A program made the position numbers and the translations under genes. This document shows, in pieces, positions 56,569 through 64,000 of a DNA stretch of 64,000 bases (position 1 is its first letter; every line of letters begins with the position of its first letter). The DNA lies in IMG/VR virus record IMGVR_UViG_3300027608_002862, positions 1 to 64,000 of that record. The stretch is one strand, 5' to 3'. The DNA is from a virus. A model generated the notes under the pieces. It saw only the letters and a program-made list of their open reading frames with translations. It searched no databases and was not told the origin of the DNA.

Positions 56569-57062
56569 ACGTATTCGGTTATCAACAAACTTAATCTAGG
56601 AATATGTCCAATGTTTGCAGACCCATGCATATCGTAAGAATCGAGAAACACAAACACATCCCCTTTTTTGTAACCTGTCATTAGTGTGTCATTATATATA
56701 AACACATGCCCAGGATGATAGTCCTGTAAAGGAATCCAATATCGCGTTCCGTCCTTTTCATGTACATGCGGGTCTGAATGCATCGGCATGTACTGTCCGG
56801 GATAAAGTTTTGTAATCCACCAATGATTTTCATTCTTTAAAAACGGGAACTCAATTTGAAAACTAAGATCTTCCCCGCTGTCAAATACATACCAGTGAAT
56901 TCCTTCGAGGTCGTATCCTGCATCTGTTGCCTTTTTGTATTCATTGCTTTCTTGTGTATATGCCGGCGGCCAATCTTTTGGTCTAGCCTTGCCTCGGCCA
57001 GATAACACTTCTGCGATCCACTCGTCTTTTATAAATTCAGCAAAATTTCCAATATATTTCAT
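56565..57062 (-). CDS. Aspartyl/asparaginyl beta-hydroxylase-like 2OG oxygenase
   Basis: 165 residues. MPMHSDPHVHE (HxD), HVFIYNDT, GDVFVFLDSYDMHGSANIGHIPRLSLLI (second His, Arg) make a full set. Shorter than the 53961 protein but with the same NIGHIPR ending motif, so the two are related. Coupled to the SGNH-like gene. Confidence 0.8.
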   Translation of the reverse strand: MKYIGNFAEFIKDEWIAEVLSGRGKARPKDWPPAYTQESNEYKKATDAGYDLEGIHWYVFDSGEDLSFQIEFPFLKNENHWWITKLYPGQYMPMHSDPHVHEKDGTRYWIPLQDYHPGHVFIYNDTLMTGYKKGDVFVFLDSYDMHGSANIGHIPRLSLLITEYV

Positions 57063-57071
57063 AATGTTTCC

Positions 57072-57887
57072 TCAATAGCTATCCAAGTGTGCAATGCCTA
57101 ACTTGGCACGAAACTCTTGTGTAAACTTACAGTCCACACGTAACGCATAGTCTTGCTCGCCTATGCTGTCTCCACCGTGCCAATCTTCATCGTTCCAGAA
57201 GCCTGCGTTGCTGTTAATATAGTGTTTATTTTCAGTATCTGGATCCCAAATATAAAATCCACGCTTGGTTCTAAAACGTATGTGTATAAACTCGTTGCGA
57301 TGATCTGTGTAAGAGTTTTTTTCTAATATGCCATTGTTGGCATCTAGGTCTCTATGCTCAAATCCTAATCCGTTATGGTCACAGTGGAAGAATATAACAC
57401 GACCTACCTGGCTAATAATATTCTGTTCTAATAAGTTTTTTACCCATACTACTACACCTGGAAAATATTTGCTTTCTTCTGTGGGTCTACGTTCAGCACC
57501 ACGGTTATTCCAGTCACCTTGCTCCCATAAGAAATAGTAAATGTAAGGATCACTAGCGCCTAGCACCATTTTTAAATAGCGTGTAAATGTATTACGATTT
57601 TTAAAATTGCTCAGGTCTGTAAAGTACAATGGGTCACCGGCAACACGTATAGGATCTGTTTCTGGCAACGCTAGGTATTCTTCTACTGCCTTATAAATTG
57701 GTTTCCAGTTAATAATGTAACTAGCATCTTTCCAATTAAATCCAGGTTTCATCCAGGTGCCTTCTTTAGCATAATCTCTTGCCAAAGCAAAGCCCTTACA
57801 TATTTCAGGATGTAAGTTTTTGAATCCTTCAATGTCTAAGTAAGAATCTAAGTTTATATAAGGCTTACCGCCGATACCTTTAATCAT
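57072..57887 (-). CDS. 2OG-oxygenase-like protein
   Basis: 271 residues. GFEHRDLDANNG, HIRFRTKRGFYIWD and NDEDWHGGDSIGEQDYALRVDCKF place HxD-, strand- and His/Arg-like elements in the right order for a Fe(II) oxygenase. Overlaps the radical-SAM gene by 8 bases. Substrate unknown. Confidence 0.65.
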   Translation of the reverse strand: MIKGIGGKPYINLDSYLDIEGFKNLHPEICKGFALARDYAKEGTWMKPGFNWKDASYIINWKPIYKAVEEYLALPETDPIRVAGDPLYFTDLSNFKNRNTFTRYLKMVLGASDPYIYYFLWEQGDWNNRGAERRPTEESKYFPGVVVWVKNLLEQNIISQVGRVIFFHCDHNGLGFEHRDLDANNGILEKNSYTDHRNEFIHIRFRTKRGFYIWDPDTENKHYINSNAGFWNDEDWHGGDSIGEQDYALRVDCKFTQEFRAKLGIAHLDSY

Positions 57888-58806
57888 ACTGAGTTAATTT
57901 AAATTGTCTAAATTTTTTCTTACGACTAGAATCTAACGTGACTGGTATTCCTAGTTCTACTTTTTGTTTGTCAAATGCACATAGTTCACATACTCGTATT
58001 GGTACTGCTAAGTTGTTAATAAACTCAATTACCGATTTGTCATCGCTTAAAGGATCACATCCCTTATACTGTTCTAATATTTCTCTTGCTTCTTTTTCAA
58101 ATCCAACCTGTAACTTAGCCTCTGGATAATTTGTTACAGGTGGACATTTATATAGAATTCCATGCTGGAATGTGTAAGAGTCTTTCCACACACATGATTC
58201 ATGGCTTTTAACCATATCCCCACCCATCTCAAAATACACAGTACCGTTGTCGACATACTTGTGATAAGGAGGCGCCATTTCTGTAACTTGTTGTAGTCTT
58301 GCTATTAATCGTCCTTCTGAATAGTACTCAAGCATTTTCCAAGACTCTAAAGGTACTTTCTCTTTTTTAACATTTGATAGTGAATCTTTCCAGGGCTCTA
58401 AAATTGCTAATAAGTCTTCATTCATACTATTAAATGTATCTGCATCATGGCAAGAAACCTGTAAGTATGCATTACCATCTCTTATTATTTTTCTTGATAA
58501 CTCAATCCGTTTAGATAATCTAGTGCCGTTAGTGAGTATTTCTATTTTAGCCTCAGGCCACCATTCACGTAAGCTATCAAACCATAACTCTAACTCTGGA
58601 TGTAGATAAGGCTCTCCACCGCATATAGACACATATCTTAGATCTAGAATTTCAGACCATCGCTTATATCGTTGGTTCCAATCACCCCATTTGAACGTAC
58701 CTAAGAAATCATACATAGCTAACCCTGTGCAATGACTACAAGTCATGTTACACAAGTTGTTCACCATCACGGAGAAATTAGTCTCAAATTTTATTCTATC
58801 GGTCAT
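57880..58806 (-). CDS. Radical-SAM protein
   Basis: 308 residues. CNMTCSHC cluster near residue 20, ICGGEPYLHPEL (SAM-binding GGE) and ILTNGTRLS follow in order. The C-terminal ICxxC-like segment (RVCELCAFDK) may hold an extra cluster, as in SPASM/twitch enzymes that modify peptides. Overlaps both neighbouring 2OG genes. Confidence 0.9.
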   Translation of the reverse strand: MTDRIKFETNFSVMVNNLCNMTCSHCTGLAMYDFLGTFKWGDWNQRYKRWSEILDLRYVSICGGEPYLHPELELWFDSLREWWPEAKIEILTNGTRLSKRIELSRKIIRDGNAYLQVSCHDADTFNSMNEDLLAILEPWKDSLSNVKKEKVPLESWKMLEYYSEGRLIARLQQVTEMAPPYHKYVDNGTVYFEMGGDMVKSHESCVWKDSYTFQHGILYKCPPVTNYPEAKLQVGFEKEAREILEQYKGCDPLSDDKSVIEFINNLAVPIRVCELCAFDKQKVELGIPVTLDSSRKKKFRQFKLTQYD

Positions 58807-59405
58807 TATTCAACCCTCGGACCGTTTGCAATAAAAGTTGCACATATCCACTTCTCACCTTTGGTAATTATTGTAGATTCGTGTACGCTAGATTGATTAA
58901 TAGACTCGTCCGGATAGTCATACTCTATCCAAGCCATTGATCCTTTTTTAGGTTTAATAGAAAATCCTAAAATTGGAAAGTAAAACTCACCACCTTCAAA
59001 GTTATCATTTAAATAAAAAATTGCAGTGTGTTTTCTATCCCCACCATTAGTATAATAATTTATCTTTTTTGGTTCAAGAGGATAGTCAACATGCAGATCA
59101 AAAAATTGACCTTCATCATATCTATAAATATCGCCTGCTTCGATGTGTGTTCTAGGAACACCGGTAACTCTAGTTATAATAGCCCAAAAGAATTCTCGAA
59201 TCTCTTGAGGAGTGTCCCAGCTAATATTTCTTTGCTCTATACCTTCGTGCACTTGCCCGTCAGATTGTTGATATGATTCCCATCCTGCTCTTGGGTTCAT
59301 TCCTGCTTTGGTGAATTTGTTAATAATATAGTCACAAAACTCATGATCTACAACGTCTTCGTACACTGTTACCCTAGGCATCTCGCTATAGACAACCTCT
59401 TTCAT
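58806..59405 (-). CDS. Prolyl-4-hydroxylase-like 2OG oxygenase
   Basis: 199 residues. YDEGQFFDLHVDYP (HxD), HTAIFYLNDNFEGGEFYFP, KKGSMAWIEY and SSVHESTIITKGEKWICATFI (His, Lys) form the complete P4H pattern. Hydroxylates prolyl or similar residues, or a free substrate. First gene of this leftward block. Confidence 0.9.
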   Translation of the reverse strand: MKEVVYSEMPRVTVYEDVVDHEFCDYIINKFTKAGMNPRAGWESYQQSDGQVHEGIEQRNISWDTPQEIREFFWAIITRVTGVPRTHIEAGDIYRYDEGQFFDLHVDYPLEPKKINYYTNGGDRKHTAIFYLNDNFEGGEFYFPILGFSIKPKKGSMAWIEYDYPDESINQSSVHESTIITKGEKWICATFIANGPRVE

Positions 59406-59437
59406 TATATACTATCCTTAATTTAAATTACGTACAT

Positions 59438-59458
59438 ACTTATCAGATAAGTAGCTAT
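59438..59458. promoter_or_regulatory. 15-bp palindrome and 12-bp element at second divergent junction
   Basis: ACTTATC A GATAAGT (59438-59452) is a perfect palindrome with a central A. The overlapping ATAAGTAGCTAT (59447-59458) abuts the ATG at 59459 and matches the two copies at the 53.9 kb junction. Confidence 0.7.
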
Positions 59459-60154
59459 ATGACAACAAAGTTTGAGTACTACTATAATAACGTTCCGGGA
59501 AAAGGATTATGTAGGAATAATTTGATCTACACAAGTTTAGTTAATGAAGACAAAACAATTTTTTGCCAACATTATACCAACGATACCGATTATCATAAAG
59601 AACAGAACCAAGTAGTTGATCCAGCATTAATGGAAGAGAAGTGGCTACGAGAAGTGAACTATCTTACTCAAATGCGTAATTCATTCCCGGACATGGTTCC
59701 GGAAATAACAAATATAGATTTAGATAATAAAAAAATCTACATGCAAATACAAGGTGTAGATTTTTGGCAACAAACTCTAGATAACAACTGTGCGTATGAC
59801 GACATATTACCCGATTGGCAAGAACAGATGTTAGAAATTTTTAAAGCGCACAAAACATTAGGTATATACAAGTACAGTTTGCATCCTAGTAGTTACTTTA
59901 TAGTAGATGGCAAACTTAAGAGCATTAATTATTTCTTCTGCTATAAAGATTTTGAACCACAAATATCTATACGTAGTGTATTAAGTCATATTAGTGAAGA
60001 TAGACAACATGATTTGTTTTCTAAAATAGATTCAATGGGGATTTCATTAGATATTCCTACTTCATTTAGCAATCTTCAAATGTTAGCATTTGAAAGTTTT
60101 AAGACAAATTTCCCCATAGACTTCATGGACCGAGCAAAACAATTATATGCATGA
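59459..60154 (+). CDS. Kinase-fold-like protein
   Basis: 231 residues. EEKWLREVNYL, KKIYMQIQGVDFWQ and GIYKYSLHPSSYFIVDGKLKSINYFF occupy positions of a small protein-kinase-like fold, but the catalytic HxD and DFG are altered (HPSSYF, INYFF). It may be a degenerate kinase that binds a substrate. Overlaps the next gene by 8 bases. Confidence 0.5.
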   Translation: MTTKFEYYYNNVPGKGLCRNNLIYTSLVNEDKTIFCQHYTNDTDYHKEQNQVVDPALMEEKWLREVNYLTQMRNSFPDMVPEITNIDLDNKKIYMQIQGVDFWQQTLDNNCAYDDILPDWQEQMLEIFKAHKTLGIYKYSLHPSSYFIVDGKLKSINYFFCYKDFEPQISIRSVLSHISEDRQHDLFSKIDSMGISLDIPTSFSNLQMLAFESFKTNFPIDFMDRAKQLYA

Positions 60155-61310
60155 CACTTATTGTTCATTACCTTTTAGAGAAGTTACAATAAACAACGGC
60201 GACGTGTTGCAACCGTGCTGTCAGAATTATTCCCATCAGATACTAATTAACGAATCTTTTGAGAAATCGTTTAATACCGGTCAATTAGAAAAAGTAAGAA
60301 AACAAATGTTGGCTGGCGAAATTGTAAACGGTTGTGATCAATGCTACAGGGAGGAAGTTGCAGGCATAGAATCCATGCGTCAACGGAGTGTTAAGAAATA
60401 TGGTAATGTTGAAAATATAGAGATACATGCTATACAAATACAATTTGATAATCTATGCAATTTAAAATGCAGAATGTGTTCATCTGCAAACAGTCATCTA
60501 TTATACGATGACGAATTAAAAATATTAGGGAAACCAATTAGCCCTAAAAAATTTGTAGCATCTACAACACACAACGATATCGATAAAACTCATTTAAAAG
60601 AAATTAAATTATTTGGGGGCGAACCGTTGATAAGTCCTCGGGCTCAGGAGTTTGTTAAAGATATGGTACTATCCAATGAGATATCAAAAGTTGTTGTTTC
60701 TACATACACCAACGGAACGGTGCTGCCAACAGATTATATACTCGAAGCATTTAAAAAATGTAGATTTTTAGACTTAAATGTAAGCATAGACGGGGTTGGA
60801 CATTTAAATGAATACATTAGAGGCAAATCAGATTTTAATGAGATAGTAAAAAATTTAAAATTCTATAGTTCTTTAATTGATTCAAGACCAAAGCAGAGTA
60901 CTACTATAGGAATTTCTACGGTTGTAAATGTGTATAATGTAAACAAATTAAAAGAACTAGATCAGTTTATAACTAAAGAATTTTCACAGTTCGAATTAGA
61001 AAAAAAATTCTTATCTTATCCTGAATTTCTACGGATTTCATGTTTGCCTAAGGAATATAAAAATATCATAAAACATGCTGTACAAGACTACCCGGAAGTT
61101 TTGCAATTTTTAAACAAAGATGACAACAACTACTTTGAAGAATTTATTTTTTATAATAATTCTGTAGATAAATTAACCGGTCATTCGTTAAAAGACGTTA
61201 ATTTAGAACTGGCAGAATATATTGAAAATTATAAATCTAAAAAAGAAATCAGCAATCAGCATGTACGAAAATTTTATCCTGTTATAGATCTGAGATCATC
61301 AAATGACTAA
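60147..61310 (+). CDS. Radical-SAM protein with twitch/SPASM-like features
   Basis: 387 residues. An N-terminal Cys-rich start (YCSLPFREVTINNGDVLQPCC, then GCDQC) precedes the cluster motif CNLKCRMC (about residue 107) and FGGEPLISPRA. This order, with Cys outside the core, is typical of twitch-domain radical-SAM enzymes found in large phages. Substrate unknown. Confidence 0.9.
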   Translation: MHDTYCSLPFREVTINNGDVLQPCCQNYSHQILINESFEKSFNTGQLEKVRKQMLAGEIVNGCDQCYREEVAGIESMRQRSVKKYGNVENIEIHAIQIQFDNLCNLKCRMCSSANSHLLYDDELKILGKPISPKKFVASTTHNDIDKTHLKEIKLFGGEPLISPRAQEFVKDMVLSNEISKVVVSTYTNGTVLPTDYILEAFKKCRFLDLNVSIDGVGHLNEYIRGKSDFNEIVKNLKFYSSLIDSRPKQSTTIGISTVVNVYNVNKLKELDQFITKEFSQFELEKKFLSYPEFLRISCLPKEYKNIIKHAVQDYPEVLQFLNKDDNNYFEEFIFYNNSVDKLTGHSLKDVNLELAEYIENYKSKKEISNQHVRKFYPVIDLRSSND

Positions 61311-62286
61311 ACCATACCTTAAAATGCTTGATGTGTACTACGGTGCTAAATGTAATCTATCATGCAATCAGTGCGATACTAGAAGTAATGTCGTTAGAGA
61401 TACAGATAAAGATCCGGATATTGAAACAATATTAGAAGGCATTACACTAGCCAAAGAAAAGTTTGAGATTGAATTGTATAGTGTTATTGGAGGTGAACCG
61501 TTATTATACTTAGATAAGATCGATATTATACTAACGCACATACGAAAAATAGATCCTACTGCAAAGATACAGTTCTCAACAAACGGAACACTGTTATCTA
61601 AACACGTAGATGAAGTCGCAGACTTTTTAATTAAACACGAATCTGGTTTGTTTGTATGTAATCATTTTGCAGCCTTTGATGCAAAAATGACTTCAAAAAT
61701 AACTGAAGGCGTTAACCAGTTAGTTACAAGATTAGGATTACCTAAAGATGATGCAAATCAGTTTTTAAAAAAGTTCATGCAGTTAGATAATCCTAGGAAA
61801 GATCCCTACTTTGGGAAATGGATTGATCAGAATAAAGAATATTTCTTAGGCGAACAGCCTAATGACCATTATTACTGCAACGATAAAATTTTTGTTCACT
61901 TCCGTCCGCAATTTGATTTTAAAAAGAATCACTATATGCAGGCCACAAAACCTAAGCCTTTTAAAACAGGATTACCCCATATCTCTTACAAAGAAGGATG
62001 TAGTAGTCCGATGTGTAATTTTTTACTAGATAAAAAGATATACAAATGTTCTGCATTAGGTACTGTAAAGAAACTTTTAGAATTCCATAATAGCTTAGAC
62101 GACCCCGACTGGAAGAAGTATGTTGACTATCAAGCTCTAAATTTAGAAACATGTTCAGAAGGTGATGTTTTAAAATTTCATTTCTCAAAGTTTTGTGCAA
62201 TACCGGAGTGCGATATGTGTGGAACTGATCACTTTATAAGAAATAAAGAAGATGTAATCAATGTACAAATTAGTAGAATGGAATGA
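61303..62286 (+). CDS. Radical-SAM protein
   Basis: 327 residues. CNLSCNQC cluster near residue 17, VIGGEPLLYLDK and FSTNGTLLSKH follow. The C-terminus has spaced Cys (KYKCSALG, FCAIPECDMCG), likely a second cluster. Overlaps the previous radical-SAM gene by 8 bases and the next gene by 26 bases, so two radical-SAM enzymes are made together. Confidence 0.9.
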   Translation: MTKPYLKMLDVYYGAKCNLSCNQCDTRSNVVRDTDKDPDIETILEGITLAKEKFEIELYSVIGGEPLLYLDKIDIILTHIRKIDPTAKIQFSTNGTLLSKHVDEVADFLIKHESGLFVCNHFAAFDAKMTSKITEGVNQLVTRLGLPKDDANQFLKKFMQLDNPRKDPYFGKWIDQNKEYFLGEQPNDHYYCNDKIFVHFRPQFDFKKNHYMQATKPKPFKTGLPHISYKEGCSSPMCNFLLDKKIYKCSALGTVKKLLEFHNSLDDPDWKKYVDYQALNLETCSEGDVLKFHFSKFCAIPECDMCGTDHFIRNKEDVINVQISRME

Positions 62287-62815
62287 TAAGTTAGACCTTT
62301 CTAGTTTTTATAAAGAAGCAACAGAGAAAGGTTTTTACAATAACAGTAGTCAAAAAACAATGATAGAATGCTTTCATAACGAACATAAGTGGAATGCATG
62401 GATTCTGTATCAAGACGATATTGCTATTGGAAGTGTTGCCGCACATTCGTTTGATGATGTTATGGGCCAGAACAGTTATAGGGTTTTAACTCGTTGTTGT
62501 ATATTGCGTGGAGCAAGAAATGGTGGTGGAATGATGACTGCTAATGTTGCTATAGGCCAACATCAAAATTTAACAGATCAATTCCTATTACCTCAATGCA
62601 TTGAGTGGGCCGGTAATAATGTATATGCTACATCAAACGAAAGTAAGATTGCTAGTCAAAGATTTGTGCACAGAACTTATTTTCCAACGCTAGAAAAAAT
62701 AGGTGTGGTCAAAAAAGTGAAAGACATATTCTACAGAGGTACAGATCAAACTGTATGGAAAATTAATGTAGATTTGTTTTATGAAAACTTAAACCGTTAT
62801 CCTCGCTGGATCTAA
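62261..62815 (+). CDS. GNAT-acetyltransferase-like protein
   Basis: 184 residues. DDIAIGSVAAHSFDD and TRCCILRGARNGGGMMT resemble strands 3-4 and the cofactor turn of GNAT enzymes; later QCIEWAGNNVYATSNESKIASQRFVHR fits the second half. Its 3' end overlaps the convergent SDR gene by 27 bases. Family call is moderate. Confidence 0.55.
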   Translation: MYKLVEWNDKLDLSSFYKEATEKGFYNNSSQKTMIECFHNEHKWNAWILYQDDIAIGSVAAHSFDDVMGQNSYRVLTRCCILRGARNGGGMMTANVAIGQHQNLTDQFLLPQCIEWAGNNVYATSNESKIASQRFVHRTYFPTLEKIGVVKKVKDIFYRGTDQTVWKINVDLFYENLNRYPRWI

Positions 62816-63388
62816 ATTAGGATTACATTTATATAGTTGTTCTTTTAAATAAGGAGTAAGCTGCCATCTGAACTCCACTTGTCGTACTACAGGATGTTGT
62901 ATCCAGAAAATAATAGTATCAATAATATCTTTATGACTTACAGTATTGTCACTTACAAAAGCAGTGGGGATATCTTCATCAACGGTTGTTCCTTCAATAA
63001 AACTCAAATCTAAATGTAACAACGGTATGCCAGTTGGATCAAGACTAATTTTTCTACATGCTTCGGCCAAGGCTTGCTTATCATAAACATATTGTGTTGG
63101 GATAATTTCAGGATAGAATCTACTAACGCTACCCATTACTACCATCATATCAACCTTATTTTTAAGAGCCTGTAATAATTTTAATTGCTGTCCATCTCTA
63201 TACGCATTATTGATAAAGATTTCAGCTCCGGTGGCTTCTTCTACAATTTTGTCAAAGTCTTTATCTATATCGTATCCGTTGCTACGACTCATACCTAGAA
63301 TTTCTCTACAACTACCTTCTTTAAAAGTATTGTATATAGATTTGCCAATGCCATTAGTATGACCCGTGATAATAATTTTCTTTTCCAT
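62789..63388 (-). CDS. Short-chain dehydrogenase/reductase (SDR)
   Basis: 199 residues from the ATG at 63388, which forms TAATG with the upstream stop. TGHTNGIGKSIYN (NAD(P) binding), INNAYRDG and VMGSVSRFYPE then YVYDKQAL (YxxxK) form a compact SDR. Paralogue of the next gene upstream. Oxidises or reduces a small alcohol or ketone. Confidence 0.85.
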   Translation of the reverse strand: MEKKIIITGHTNGIGKSIYNTFKEGSCREILGMSRSNGYDIDKDFDKIVEEATGAEIFINNAYRDGQQLKLLQALKNKVDMMVVMGSVSRFYPEIIPTQYVYDKQALAEACRKISLDPTGIPLLHLDLSFIEGTTVDEDIPTAFVSDNTVSHKDIIDTIIFWIQHPVVRQVEFRWQLTPYLKEQLYKCNPNLDPARITV

Positions 63389-63855
63389 TAGTTTGGCTTC
63401 CCTGGTATAAATGATACACATGTTATCTTAGGATACTCTAACCAAAAATCTATAGTGCGGATGATGAGATCGTAGTCGTTGTAACTGTCGCCTGTTAGTT
63501 GTAATAGCAAGATATCTGCTTTGTTCACAGAGCTATTGGCGACTTCTAGCACACGTTCTTTTAATTCTTTCTTGTGTTTACTATAATCTAGCATATTAGG
63601 ATCTGGATAATCGGAAGCAATGCTACCCATTACAACCATCTTAGCAACGCTAGCGTACAGTTGGTTGAAGATATCTATCTGGTGTCCATTAATGTAAGCG
63701 TTGTTAATAAACAAATCACAACCCACACCCGACTTAATAATTTCATCTCCGCGATTGAGCTCTACAACCTTCCACCCTGATTTTTTAAAGTGTTTAGATA
63801 ATACGTTACCAATGCCGCGTGTTGTTCCTGTAATACAAACTTTCATAGTTACCAT
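63388..63855 (-). CDS. Short-chain dehydrogenase/reductase (SDR), compact
   Basis: 155 residues (or 152 from the ATG at 63846). TGTTRGIGNVLSKHF, INNAYINGHQ, VVMGSIASDYPD and YSKHK (YxxxK) match its downstream paralogue, with the C-terminal part trimmed. The pair may act as a heterodimer or on successive intermediates. Confidence 0.82.
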   Translation of the reverse strand: MVTMKVCITGTTRGIGNVLSKHFKKSGWKVVELNRGDEIIKSGVGCDLFINNAYINGHQIDIFNQLYASVAKMVVMGSIASDYPDPNMLDYSKHKKELKERVLEVANSSVNKADILLLQLTGDSYNDYDLIIRTIDFWLEYPKITCVSFIPGKPN

Positions 63856-64000
63856 AAGTTAAAAATATATTTAGGTTCTAATCCGCAGTTAGAACCAGCA
63901 TGCCAGTATCGTCTGTCTTGCCATCTAAATGTATCACCCTGTGCTTTATTATAAAAGCATTGGTTCTCTACTATAAAGACATGTCCAAACTTTGGCTTTC
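63849..64000 (-). CDS. 2OG-oxygenase-like protein, C-terminal fragment (window edge)
   Basis: The reverse-strand frame is open to the window end. The visible 49 residues (PKFGHVFIVENQCF, GDTFRWQDRRYWHAGSN, then EPKYIFNLW) look like the last strands of a Fe(II) oxygenase or cupin with a metal His in WHAGSN. It overlaps the SDR start (ATGGTAA). Confidence 0.6.
   Translation of the reverse strand, partial: KPKFGHVFIVENQCFYNKAQGDTFRWQDRRYWHAGSNCGLEPKYIFNLW

Noticed and set aside
1-64000. CRISPR arrays, insertion sequences, rRNA, integrase or att sites
   Set aside because: No regularly spaced repeats, transposase or integrase genes or flanking inverted repeats were seen.

Overview
The window reads as part of the genome of a large tailed phage with a wide accessory gene load. 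Evidence: dense, mostly co-directional small genes that overlap at ATGA/TAATG junctions; a tail-fibre-like protein; peptidoglycan-cleaving enzymes with small membrane proteins; many short conserved-looking phage genes; and an array of about 31 tRNA genes. No host housekeeping block or ribosomal RNA is seen. The host cannot be read directly. A PQQ precursor gene (pqqA), a small c-type cytochrome, outer-membrane proteins and a permuted (two-piece) tmRNA together suggest a Gram-negative, possibly methylotrophic, proteobacterium. This is inference.

Layout. 1-4.1 kb: end of a radical-SAM gene, a 2OG-oxygenase-like gene, glutaredoxin, phage genes including an M15 peptidase, a DUF454 membrane protein and a cold-shock protein. 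4.2-4.6 kb: permuted tmRNA with terminator. 4.6-6.4 kb: outer-membrane barrel, rubrerythrin, SGNH hydrolase and a 23-residue PqqA precursor gene with a perfect ribosome-binding site and its own terminator. 6.5-7.9 kb: sulfotransferase-like gene and a kinase/nucleotidyltransferase fusion. 8-12.9 kb: SleB-like hydrolase, holin-like protein, lipoproteins, a large membrane/coiled-coil protein and ribosomal protein bS21. 13-17.9 kb: exonuclease, MazG-like protein, DnaK, Hsp20, ClpS, heme oxygenase and bilin reductase. 19-24.7 kb: a curli-like export module (CsgF, CsgG, curlin-repeat protein, FecR-domain protein) and an autotransporter-like protein. 24.8-28.8 kb: cytochrome c, CHASE2 cyclase and a reverse-strand cluster of small membrane proteins. 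28.9-36.4 kb: phosphoesterase and many small phage genes, including five tandem paralogues, then a ClpP-like protease. 36.4-43.8 kb: tRNA array with interspersed genes (radical SAM, RNA polymerase omega subunit, 2OG oxygenase) and candidate structured RNAs. 43.8-46.6 kb: SprT-like protease, tyrosine phosphatase, phosphoesterase and tail-fibre-like protein. 46.6-64 kb: a visibly more AT-rich island of enzymes in alternating blocks (radical SAM, at least seven 2OG-oxygenase-like proteins, UDP-sugar dehydrogenase, epimerase, amidinotransferase, PLP enzyme, AMP-forming ligase, SDRs).

How the parts may work together. tmRNA, ClpS, a ClpP-like protease, DnaK and Hsp20 form a protein quality-control set. 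bS21, a near-complete tRNA set (every amino acid represented, plus an initiator-type tRNA) and RpoZ point to control of host translation and transcription. PqqA and cytochrome c could support PQQ-dependent alcohol oxidation in the infected cell. Heme oxygenase plus bilin reductase would make a reduced bilin from heme. The curli-like module would build an outer-membrane pore and/or an extracellular fibre. The island at the right end looks like a sugar or peptide modification pathway whose product is unknown. Many promoters are near-perfect sigma-70 boxes with 17-bp spacing; a TAAATA element of phage-late type also precedes many genes.
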